Assembly (NCBI RefSeq): GCF_014699055.1
Contig: NZ_JACXAC010000002.1
Coordinates: 124,001 to 188,000 of the forward strand
From: Hymenobacter armeniacus
Lineage (GTDB): Bacteria; Bacteroidota; Bacteroidia; Cytophagales; Hymenobacteraceae
DNA length: 64,000 nt
Direction of reading: 5' to 3'
Each line of letters starts with the position of its first letter. Positions within the stretch are counted from its first letter, which is position 1. The notes beneath the pieces were generated by a model. That model was given only the letters and a program-made list of their open reading frames with translations. It ran no database searches and was not told the origin of the DNA. Positions 25,771-34,900 of the stretch are shown here, piece after piece. The translations under genes and the position numbers were made by a program.

Positions 25771-28380
25771 ATGGACTTTAAAAACTTCACCATCAAGGCA
25801 CAGGAGGCCGTGCAGAAGGCCACCGAAATCGCCGGGGGCAACCAGCAGCAGGCCGTCGAAACGGGCCACCTGCTGAAGGGCCTCTTCCAGAGCGACGAGA
25901 GCGTCTTCTCGTTTCTCGCCAGCAAGCTCGGGGCGAACCTCAACATCCTCACCCCGCGGCTCGACGCCATTGTGGCCGCTTACCCGAAAGTGAGCGGCGG
26001 CTCGCCCTACTTCGCCAACGAGGCCGCCGCCGCCGTGCAGCGCGCCAACGCCGCCATGAAGGACATGGGCGACGAGTTCGTGTCCGTCGAGCACCTGCTG
26101 CTCGGCATCCTCGGCGGCAAGGATGCCGTGGCCACGCTGCTCAAAGACACCGGCTTCAACGAGAAAGACCTCAAAGCCGCCATCAAGGAGCTGCGCGGGG
26201 GCCGCAAGGTCACCAGTCCGAGCGCCGAAGACCAGTACCAGAGCCTGAACCGCTACGCCCGCAACCTCAACGAGCAGGTGCGCACCGGCAAGATGGACCC
26301 CGTGATTGGCCGCGACGAGGAAATCCGCCGCGTGCTGCAAATCCTCTCGCGCCGCACCAAAAACAACCCCGTGCTGCTCGGCGAGCCCGGCGTGGGCAAA
26401 ACCGCCATCGTGGAGGGCCTGGCCCAGCGCATCGTGGCCGGCGACGTGCCCGAGAACCTGCGCGACAAAACCATCATGAGCCTCGACATGGGCCTGCTCG
26501 TGGCCGGGGCCAAGTACAAGGGCGAGTTTGAGGAGCGCCTCAAGGCCGTCATCAAGGAAGTGACCGACTCCGACGGCCAGATTGTGCTCTTCATCGACGA
26601 GATGCACACCCTCATCGGGGCCGGCGGCGGGGGCGAAGGCGCCATGGACGCCGCCAACCTGCTCAAGCCCGCCCTGGCGCGCGGCGAGCTGCACGCCATC
26701 GGGGCCACCACGCTCAAGGAATACCAGAAGTACATCGAAAAGGACAAGGCCCTGGAGCGCCGTTTCCAGGCCGTGATGGTGGATGAGCCCTCGCAGGAAG
26801 ACGCCATCAGCATCATGCGCGGCATCAAGGAGAAATACGAGCTGCACCACGGCGTGCGCATCACCGACGACGCCGTGATTGCGGCCGTCGAGCTGAGCTC
26901 GCGCTACATCACCGACCGGTTCCTGCCCGACAAGGCCATCGACCTCATGGACGAAGCCGCCGCCAAGCTCCGCATCGAGCTGAACTCCATGCCCGTGGAG
27001 CTCGACGAGGTGCAGCGCCGCATCATGCAGCTCGAAATTGAGCGCGAGGCCATCCGCCGCGAAGACAACAAGGACCGCGAAACCGTGCTCAGCAAGGAGC
27101 TGGCCGAGCTCGGCGAGAAGCGCGACAGCCTGAAAGCCCGCTGGGAAAGCGAAAAAGGCGTCCTCACCGGCATTCAGGAGCAGAAAGAAGCCATCGAACG
27201 CTTCAAGGTGGAAGCCGAGCAGGCCGAGCGCCAGGGCGACTACGGCCGCGTGGCCGAGCTGCGCTACGGCAAAATTCAGGAAGCCGAAAACAAGCTGAAA
27301 GAGCTGCAGGACCAAGCCAACGCCAACAAAGACGGCGGCTCGATGCTGCAGGAAGTCGTGACCGCCGAGGACATTGCCGAAGTGGTGGCCAAGTGGACCG
27401 GCATCCCGGTGAGCAAAATGCTGCAGTCGGACCGCGAGAAGCTGCTGAACCTCGAAGCCGAGCTGGGCAAGCGCGTAGCCGGCCAATCGGAGGCCATCGC
27501 GGCCATCTCCGACGCCGTGCGCCGCTCCCGCGCCGGCTTGCAAGACCCCAAGCGGCCCATCGGCTCGTTCATCTTCCTGGGCACCACCGGCGTGGGCAAA
27601 ACCGAGCTGGCCAAGGCCCTGGCCGAGTACCTGTTCAACGACGAAAACGCCATGGTGCGCATCGACATGAGCGAGTACCAAGAGCGCCACGCCGTGTCGC
27701 GCCTCATCGGGGCGCCTCCCGGCTACGTGGGCTACGACGAAGGCGGCCAGCTCACCGAGGCCGTGCGCCGCAAGCCCTACTCGGTCATCCTGCTCGATGA
27801 AATCGAGAAGGCTCACCCCGACGTGTTCAACATCCTGCTGCAAGTGCTCGACGATGGCCGCCTCACCGACAACAAAGGTCGGGTGGCGAACTTCAAGAAC
27901 ACCATCATCATCATGACCTCCAACACTGGCGCCGACATCATCCAAAAGAACTTCAAGGAGCTGAACGAGTACAACCACGACGAAGTGGTGGACCGCACCC
28001 GCGAGGAAGTCGTCGAGCGCCTCAAGCAGCACATGCGCCCCGAGTTCCTGAATCGCATCGACGAAATCGTGATGTTCCAGCCGCTCAAGCGCAAGGAAAT
28101 CCGCCGCATTGTCGACATCCAGTTCAAGCAAATCCAGCAGCGCCTGGCCGAGGCCGGCATCAGCCTCGAAGCCACCGACGAGGTGCTCGACTTCCTCGGC
28201 GAGCAGGGCTTCGACCCGCAGTTCGGCGCGCGGCCCCTCAAGCGCGTGCTCCAGCGCGTGATTCTGAACGAGCTGTCGAAGGACATCCTCTCCGGCCGCG
28301 TGAGCAAAGACGCCGTGGTCGAAGCCGTGCTGGAAGACGGCGCGGTGAAATTCGAGAACGTGGAAATGCCAGCGGTGTAA
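25771..28380 (+). CDS. clpB: ATP-dependent chaperone ClpB
   Basis: An 869-residue disaggregase. The order of domains is normal: N-terminal Clp_N repeats (residues 1-150), first AAA+ domain with Walker A GEPGVGKT at about residue 204 and Walker [10 protein letters not shown], a long coiled-coil middle domain (about 410-530, [18 protein letters not shown]), second AAA+ domain with Walker A GTTGVGKT at about 607, and the C-terminal D2-small domain. The middle domain distinguishes it from ClpA/ClpC. With DnaK it resolves protein aggregates after heat stress. Promoter not clearly seen; no heat-shock operator of the CIRCE type was found upstream. Terminator at 28407. Confidence 0.97.
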   Translation: MDFKNFTIKAQEAVQKATEIAGGNQQQAVETGHLLKGLFQSDESVFSFLASKLGANLNILTPRLDAIVAAYPKVSGGSPYFANEAAAAVQRANAAMKDMGDEFVSVEHLLLGILGGKDAVATLLKDTGFNEKDLKAAIKELRGGRKVTSPSAEDQYQSLNRYARNLNEQVRTGKMDPVIGRDEEIRRVLQILSRRTKNNPVLLGEPGVGKTAIVEGLAQRIVAGDVPENLRDKTIMSLDMGLLVAGAKYKGEFEERLKAVIKEVTDSDGQIVLFIDEMHTLIGAGGGGEGAMDAANLLKPALARGELHAIGATTLKEYQKYIEKDKALERRFQAVMVDEPSQEDAISIMRGIKEKYELHHGVRITDDAVIAAVELSSRYITDRFLPDKAIDLMDEAAAKLRIELNSMPVELDEVQRRIMQLEIEREAIRREDNKDRETVLSKELAELGEKRDSLKARWESEKGVLTGIQEQKEAIERFKVEAEQAERQGDYGRVAELRYGKIQEAENKLKELQDQANANKDGGSMLQEVVTAEDIAEVVAKWTGIPVSKMLQSDREKLLNLEAELGKRVAGQSEAIAAISDAVRRSRAGLQDPKRPIGSFIFLGTTGVGKTELAKALAEYLFNDENAMVRIDMSEYQERHAVSRLIGAPPGYVGYDEGGQLTEAVRRKPYSVILLDEIEKAHPDVFNILLQVLDDGRLTDNKGRVANFKNTIIIMTSNTGADIIQKNFKELNEYNHDEVVDRTREEVVERLKQHMRPEFLNRIDEIVMFQPLKRKEIRRIVDIQFKQIQQRLAEAGISLEATDEVLDFLGEQGFDPQFGARPLKRVLQRVILNELSKDILSGRVSKDAVVEAVLEDGAVKFENVEMPAV

Positions 28381-28406
28381 TTAGTTGCGTCGGTTTTGTA
28401 AATGGG

Positions 28407-28439
28407 AAGCCCCGTCGGCGTCGTGCTGGCGGGGCTTTC
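28407..28439 (+). terminator. Terminator after clpB
   Basis: AAGCCCCG and CGGGGCTT with an intervening GC-rich loop; T-run short. Confidence 0.65.
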
Positions 28440-28642
28440 AGTGTTTGTGGTGACAACGTTTTTTGCTGCTTTGGCAATGGCCATTTGATTGGGTGGTGAT
28501 GGCTGAACTGTGTATTGAGCGAGATAATGGCACAATAGGACATTATTTAATAATTAAATTATAAATAAATGCAAAAATTTACTAATAAAGTATTATAATT
28601 GTGTAGTGCATTTCACTCAGTAGGTAGAAAGCACCCTGCACT

Positions 28643-30328
28643 ATGGTCGTGAGTGAAACCATTTCTGTAAAGGCAAGCCTCGAAGCCACTGACAGAAGGA
28701 GGAAGACAGCCGACCTGATATTCTTAGCCGTAATGGTGGTTGCGCTGCAGGGTTATTTTGTGCAAAGCCTGGGCTTTTACAGCGATGATTGGTGGGTGTT
28801 GAGCACAATTGCCGGCGCAAAAGGCCAGGGCCTAGCTACCATCATATATTATGCTTTTCACAATAACGGGTTCATTGTCAGGCCCGTGCAATGGCTTGAT
28901 TTTGCAGTTTTATATTGGCTTTTTGGCGATGACCCACTGGGGTATCACATCTCCAATGCCCTGATTCTTATTGCGGGCACGCTCCTGTTTTACTTGACGC
29001 TGATGCGTCTGAAAGTGCCCCGCGCTGTCGCAGTTGCGTTGCCTTTGGTCTATGCAATGCTACCTCATTACTCTACCACACGCTTTTGGCTGGCCAGCTA
29101 CTGCGCCAACATCAGCATTGTGTTTCTCTTGTTGAACTTGTACGCCGGCCTGCGGTACATAAGGGCCGCAGAAAATGCCAGGCGTTGGAATGTATGGCTG
29201 GCTATCAGTGGCTTCAGCGTGCTGGTCTGTGCGCTGGCGTATGAAGTCGCCCTGCCAATTTTTATCGTTAATTTTTATATATTATACCGCATTCAGGCCC
29301 GACAAGAGGCTTTGCGTGGCGACTCGAGCAGCAGCCCACTCAGTGCTTTGCTCTTCTGCAACGGTTTGCTGCTTGTGGCGAGCATCGCGTATAAATTTCT
29401 GCTGTCGGAAAGAACGGGCGGCTTCACTGACTCTTATTTCGGGCACATGGCCCAGGTGTTCAGAGCCGCCCTTGTAAACGATTTCTGGACGTATGGCGTG
29501 AAGCAGCCGGTCATCGTCTGGAAAATTGTGAGAGACTACAACAGCCCGCGCTTATTTGTCATCGGAGCAATACTCTTTGCGGCCATCTTTTATTATCTAC
29601 TTAAAATAAGTGCAGTCACCATCAAATCGATTGACTGGCTGAAAGTTATAGGGGTCGGGGTAATAGTCTATTTTGGCGGTTATGCGGCATTTCTGGTAAC
29701 CTCGAATTTCCAGATTTCGGCGGCTGGCATATCCAATAGAATCACAGTAGCGGCGGCAATTGGCGTGGCCATTTGTTTTGTTGGCGGTACCGGGCTGTTG
29801 TGTGCACTTATTAAATCGACAAAGCTCAGACGCGTTGCTTTCAGCCTGGTGCTGGCGGGGGTGGCTTGCAGTGGGTACATCATCAATTGCACGATATCAC
29901 ATTTTTACTCACAGTCCTATGTGCAGCAGCGGGCGGTGCTTGAAAAAATTTACGCCATCGTGCCCAGGCTCGACCACGGCAGCACCGTCCTCCTCGATGG
30001 GCAGTGTCCATACACGGGTCCAGTGCCCGTGTTCGATTGCGACTGGGATTTGAGCGGCGCACTTTCAATGCATTACAAAGACACCGTTAAAGCCGATGTC
30101 AGAACCCGGCGCATGACGTATAACGCACAGGGCGTAAGTACTTTCGTGTACAGTGGTCCGCAATGCTTATATCCTTACAGCCCAAAGTTGATGGTGTACA
30201 ACGCCGAAAAAAACAGGCTGTACTACTTAACCGACCTTAAAGCGGCTACTCAGTATTTTACCTCAATATCACCTAAGCTGGAAGACTGCGCCAACGTCTT
30301 TGAAGGTGAAGGGATAAGAATTTTCTAA
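28643..30328 (+). CDS. Polytopic membrane protein, GT-C glycosyltransferase-like
   Basis: A 561-residue membrane protein with about eleven hydrophobic segments from residue 25 to 430 and a soluble C-terminal part of some 120 residues. The first extracytoplasmic loop has FYSDDWWVLS, an acidic pair at the place where GT-C enzymes (Dol-P-mannosyltransferase/ArnT type) hold their catalytic Asp/Glu. GT-C enzymes transfer sugars from lipid carriers outside the membrane. The match is by architecture only, and acceptor and donor are unknown. GC is lower than in the neighbours, and the 5' region (28530-28610) is strongly AT-rich, which suggests acquisition or a special promoter. Confidence 0.65.
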   Translation: MVVSETISVKASLEATDRRRKTADLIFLAVMVVALQGYFVQSLGFYSDDWWVLSTIAGAKGQGLATIIYYAFHNNGFIVRPVQWLDFAVLYWLFGDDPLGYHISNALILIAGTLLFYLTLMRLKVPRAVAVALPLVYAMLPHYSTTRFWLASYCANISIVFLLLNLYAGLRYIRAAENARRWNVWLAISGFSVLVCALAYEVALPIFIVNFYILYRIQARQEALRGDSSSSPLSALLFCNGLLLVASIAYKFLLSERTGGFTDSYFGHMAQVFRAALVNDFWTYGVKQPVIVWKIVRDYNSPRLFVIGAILFAAIFYYLLKISAVTIKSIDWLKVIGVGVIVYFGGYAAFLVTSNFQISAAGISNRITVAAAIGVAICFVGGTGLLCALIKSTKLRRVAFSLVLAGVACSGYIINCTISHFYSQSYVQQRAVLEKIYAIVPRLDHGSTVLLDGQCPYTGPVPVFDCDWDLSGALSMHYKDTVKADVRTRRMTYNAQGVSTFVYSGPQCLYPYSPKLMVYNAEKNRLYYLTDLKAATQYFTSISPKLEDCANVFEGEGIRIF

Positions 30329-30342
30329 AGCCACTCCAACAC

Positions 30343-30382
30343 AACGGCCCCGCTGGCAACTGCCAGCGGGGCCCTTCGTTGA
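30343..30382. terminator. Bidirectional hairpin between convergent genes
   Basis: GGCCCCGCTGGCA and TGCCAGCGGGGCC with a two-base loop, flanked by AACG and CGTT. It separates the GT-C-like gene from the leftward secreted-protein gene. Confidence 0.7.
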
Positions 30383-30396
30383 GGTTGCCGGCGCTA

Positions 30397-30804
30397 TTAC
30401 CGGCTGAAATACTTTGTCGCCAGCCGCTGCCGCACGTAGCGGGGCAGGGGCTTGCCGGCGTCGTACGCGGCAATGGCCGCCGCCTCGCGGCTGCCGCTGA
30501 AGCGCAGGAGCTTGCCCACGCCAATGGCGGCCGGTACGCCGCCCAGCACGCCAATGCCCACCGCAGTGCCGCCGCCATTGCCGCCACTGTCGCCGGAGGC
30601 GCTGGCTATGGCCACGCGCCCGGCCACGGCCGCGCCGATGCCCGTCCATACGACGCCGCCGGTGCGGTGCTTGCGGAAGAGGTTGTGCAGGGCCTGCACC
30701 GTGTCGGCGTGCGTACGCATGGTTTCGGGGCCGGCCGGCTGCTGGGAGTGGGCGCTAATGCCGAGGCTCAGTACAAGGCCAGCGCTGAGTAGAAGTTTTT
30801 TCAT
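30397..30804 (-). CDS. Small secreted protein, paralogue of the gene at 30925
   Basis: A 135-residue exported protein with signal peptide MKKLLLSAGLVLSLGISAHS. It has a helical motif DTVQALHNLFRKHRTGG, a glycine/alanine-rich hydrophobic middle, and a basic C-terminal helix (AAIAAYDAGKPLPRYVRQRL). The same three-part design occurs in the neighbouring gene at 30925, so the two are paralogues. The Gly/Ala middle may be a membrane hairpin. Family not recognised. The ATG at 30804 was chosen because it gives the signal peptide. Confidence 0.7.
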   Translation of the reverse strand: MKKLLLSAGLVLSLGISAHSQQPAGPETMRTHADTVQALHNLFRKHRTGGVVWTGIGAAVAGRVAIASASGDSGGNGGGTAVGIGVLGGVPAAIGVGKLLRFSGSREAAAIAAYDAGKPLPRYVRQRLATKYFSR

Positions 30805-30924
30805 GGACGTCGTTTGCGCCGATTTTGTAGCTGGTTGGAAATAGGACAGTTTTCCCAACAAAGCTACACGGCGGGGGCTGACGTCGGCTGCGGTCGGCGC
30901 CGCCGCGGCCTCTGGCGCCCTTCG

Positions 30925-31404
30925 CTACCGCAGGTAGCGGCGCAGCTGCCGGCGAATTTTGGCCGGTAAATGGCGATTGGTTTCGTATTGAGCCACAATT
31001 TTGGCTTCGCGCTTGGGGCCGTAGGCGATGAGCTGCTGAATGCCCACGCCCATCACGGGCGCCGCCACCACGCCATAGATAAAGGCAAACCCGCCAAACC
31101 CCAGGTTGAAGCTGCCCACGCCCAGGCCATAGGCCCCCCCGGAACTGGTGGGGCGGCCTTCGGCGGCGGCCGAGGCGCCGGCGGCCACCACATCGGCGGC
31201 CACGGCGCCCATGGTGAGGATGCCGCCCACTTTGCGGCGCTTGGCAAATAGGCGGTGGAGGGCGCGCACCGTGTCGGCGGCCGTGCGGCCTGCCGGAGCA
31301 GCCGCCGTGGTCAGGGCCGTGTCGGCGGGAGCGGCAGCGGGGGCGAGGGTTTGGGCCGATGCAGAACCGGCAAGCAGGACGAGGAGCAGCGTGTGGCGAA
31401 ACAT
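30925..31404 (-). CDS. Small secreted protein, paralogue of the gene at 30397
   Basis: A 159-residue exported protein; signal peptide MFRHTLLLVLLAGSASAQ. After an Ala/Pro/Thr-rich linker it has DTVRALHRLFAKRRKVGG, a Gly-rich hydrophobic middle (YGLGVGSFNLGFGGFAFIYG) and the basic C-terminus KIVAQYETNRHLPAKIRRQL. These parts match the downstream gene in order and spacing, with a longer linker and a longer middle. The two genes lie on the same strand 120 bases apart. Function unknown; a membrane-inserted helical hairpin is possible. Confidence 0.7.
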   Translation of the reverse strand: MFRHTLLLVLLAGSASAQTLAPAAAPADTALTTAAAPAGRTAADTVRALHRLFAKRRKVGGILTMGAVAADVVAAGASAAAEGRPTSSGGAYGLGVGSFNLGFGGFAFIYGVVAAPVMGVGIQQLIAYGPKREAKIVAQYETNRHLPAKIRRQLRRYLR

Positions 31405-31928
31405 GGCAGCGGGGGTGAAATGGGTTGGTTGAATGATGGGACGAAGTAAGAGGGCATTTTCCCCGCTGCCAAATGTTTGCCCTCATGATGTAAAGTCAGG
31501 TTTTAAGCAGGTAAAATCTACATAAATTGGCGTTTTTAATGCAATAAGCTTATTTTTCAAGATTGTTGCAAGCAATTTGTAAAGTCTGATAAATTCAACT
31601 TTTTAGTTTAAGATGCTTTCCTGCAGGCAGGCGCTTTATCCGTTCAAACTACCCCAGCAACGTCAGAAAAAGCCTGGTTTTCTGGCGTCGGGAATAGCGG
31701 AAAAATAATTTGTCCGCCACGGCAATAAAGCTTCAGGCATCCACCATCTTTACCCTGCACTTGCCTCGATAGTGTATTAATCTGAAACACAGACACCGGG
31801 TGCCGTGGCATCCGCTTCTTGAGGCATCTCTTGTCATTACTGCTGTCCACCATTTTTCGCCACTTGTCCATTTCGCTGGATTCCCGCAATCGTTTGTTCC
31901 TCCTATTTCCTCAATTTTTCCCTTTCTC
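31405..31928. other. Long AT-rich intergenic region before the giant surface protein gene
   Basis: 524 bases between divergent genes. The block 31490-31620 is distinctly AT-rich (for example TTGGCGTTTTTAATGCAATA and ATAAATTCAACTTTTTAG). It is probably the promoter region of the surface protein, but no TTTG-N20-TAnnTTTG pair was found. A leftward 81-codon open frame at 31644-31889 has no features of a real gene. Confidence 0.45.
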
Positions 31929-34900
31929 ATGAAGCAGCATCTACTGTCGGCCGGCACCTCAGTCGGTTCATTTATTCAACGCCCCGCCGCCGGAGCTGTC
32001 CGGATGTGCCGGCCGCTGCTCGTTGCGGCGCTTGGCTTGTGCACGCTGGGCGCTCATGCGCAGGACCGCGCCATGTTGCGGCCAGCGGCCGAAGTGCAAG
32101 TGCCCCGGCCTGTGTCGGCGGCTGTGGGCCCAGTGCTGATGCCTGCCAAAAGCACAGCGGCCCACAAAGGCTTGGCCGCCATTAGTTCTACCGCTGCGGG
32201 CGGCAACTGGAGCGCCCCGGCCACCTGGGTGGGCGGCGTGGTGCCGGCGGCCACCGACGACGTAACCATCGTGGCGGGTGCTACCGTGACGCTGGACGTG
32301 GCCGCTTCGGTGGCCTCGCTCACGGTAGCCGCCACGGGCTCGCTGCTGACCTCGACCACCACGGCCTACGTGCTGCAAGTGGCCGGCAACGTGACCAACA
32401 ACGGTATCCTGGACCTAAGTACCAGCAGCACCATTGGCTCCGACCTGCGCTTCACCGGCGCCGGCAACGCCACCTTCTCGGGCACGGGTACCACCGACCT
32501 GCAAACCGTTTCGCTGGCCAAATCGGTGCGGGCCGACGTGGTGGAGATGACTCTGCCTACGTTTACAGTGCAGGGCAGCGCCACCACGACCACCGGCTTC
32601 CTCTCCACGCGCATCACCACCAACACAGTGGACGACATGACCGGAACCTTGAAGATTTCGGGCACCGGCACGTTTAACAACCGCGTTTTCATCAACGCGG
32701 CGGCCTACTTCATTCCGGCCACCGGCGGCTTCTGGCTGAACAACCCCAACTTCACGGTGGCCGCCCAAACGGGCTCGCCCACGGTGAACGGCTTGTTGCG
32801 GATTACGGCCGGTACTTTTAACGTGGGCAGCAGCATCGGCAATTCCATCACCTTCGGCGCCAACGCCGTGTACACCATGGAAGGCGGCACGCTTACCACG
32901 GTGGGGCGCTTCACCAATTTCACGGGCGCCTCCTCTGTAACGGGCACCATGACTTTCACCTTGAGTGCCGGCACCATCAACGTGAGCACCGTAGGCAACA
33001 CGTCGGCCACTCCCTCGTTCGGTGTGAACGGCACCACCACCATTTCGGGCGGCACCATCAACCTGGTGCAGCGCAGCACGGCCACCACGCCGCTCGACTA
33101 CTACGTGGCGGGTACCTACGCCTACACCGGCGGCACCGTGAACGCGGGCACGACTGCCACGGCCACCAACTTCGATTTCCGGATGCGGGGCAACCTGCCC
33201 AACCTGACCATCGACAACACCACGAACCCCAAGAGCGTGCTGCTCGCCGGCCAGACCAACCCCTTTGGCACAGTACTGATTAACCCCGGCACCACGCTGA
33301 ACCTGAATGGCGCCATTTTGCTGCAGCTAGGCGCTACCATCACCAACAACGGCACCCTGACCGGCACGGCCACCGGCAGCCGCCTCTACTTCCAAGGCAC
33401 AACGGCCCAAAGCATCAGCGGCACGGGCACGGTGACCAGCCCCTTACTGCAAATCACCTTTCAGAACAGCAGCACGGGTGTAACGGTGGGCATGCCCATC
33501 ACCACGCGCAACGTGGCCATGTTCCGCGGCAATGTCATCAGCTCCAACAACCTGACGGTGCAGAGCAGCACGACGGCGCTGGCCGTTATCTCTTTTGGTC
33601 TGACCAACCCCACCTCTTCGGCTGGCAACTTTGACGTGGCTCCCACTTTCGACGTGTCGACCAGCGGGCTGTATTTGATTTACAACCCCGAGCTGGCCGC
33701 TCGCACCACGGGCGTGGAGGTGCCGGCTTCGCGCATTCTCTACTACGCAGATTTCAACAATCCGCAGGGCATCACGGTGGCTGGCGGCGACCTGACCGTG
33801 GTGGGGCCATCGGCGTCATCCAGTTCGATTAGCCTGCTTGCGGGTATTGTAACGACTTCGGCTGGCAACCGGCTCATCAGCGGCAGCGCCACCACGGTGA
33901 TGCCGGCGGGCTCGGCCACGGCTTACGTGAAAGGGCCGTTTGGCGTCACCGTGAACAGTGCAACCGCGGTATCGCGCCTGTTTGCCGTGGGCGACGCGGC
34001 CGGTTTCCGTCCGGTGCTGGTGTCGGGCATTACCACCGCGGCCGACCAGACGTTCACCGCCACGGTCATCAACGGGGCCACCGGCGGCACGGGCGTTTCG
34101 CCTGTCACCAACCTGAACCCCACGCGCTACGTGCGCCTCGAAAACACTGCCAACCTGCCCGCCACCGCCACGGTGCAGCTGAGCTACGGGGCCGATGACG
34201 TGGTAGGCAACGCTGCTACGGCGGTGGTGGCGCAGGCCCCCACGGCGGCCGGCGCTTATGCCTCCATTGGCGGCGCGGCGGCCACTACGCCCACCACCGG
34301 CCTGGTTTCGACCCTGCCCCTGACGCCCGGCAACGACTTTTTCGTGCTGGCCAACACCGAAGGTGGCACGCTGGCTTCTTCAGTGCCCGCCGTGTGCGCG
34401 GGTACCAACGCAGGCACCCTCACGCTGGCCAACAACGTGGGCACCGTGGTGAAGTACCAGGCCGACAGCGGCGCGGGCTTCGTGGACGTGCCCGGCACCA
34501 ACACCGGCGCCACCCTGGCCTTCACCAACCTGACGGCTACTACTACCTTCCGCGCCGTTATTCTGACGGCGGACAACCGCACGGTGTTCTCGGCCCCCGT
34601 AACGGTGACTGTAAACCCGGCGCCCACGGCCACGCTGGCCACGACCACGCCGACGACGTTCTGCGCGGGCGGTTCGGTGGTGCTGACGGCCCCGGCCGGC
34701 ACCGGTAATACGTATCAATTCTTTAATGGCACCACTAGCCTCGGGGCGGCTTCGGCTACCAATACCTTCACGGCCACGGCTGCGGGCTCGTACACGGTAG
34801 TCGTAACCAACGGAAATGGCTGCTCGGCTACCTCAGCGGCTACCACCGTGACGGTGAACCCGGCTACCACGGCGACGTTTGCTTACACGGGCTCAACCTT

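Noticed and set aside
25762..28131. Leftward open frame of nearly 790 codons opposite clpB
   Set aside because: Antisense shadow of clpB; codon third positions of clpB create it, and the translation is a Val/His/Leu/Ala-rich low-information sequence.
31644..31889. Leftward 81-codon frame before the giant surface protein
   Set aside because: No promoter, no conserved features; probably chance in AT-richer intergenic DNA.
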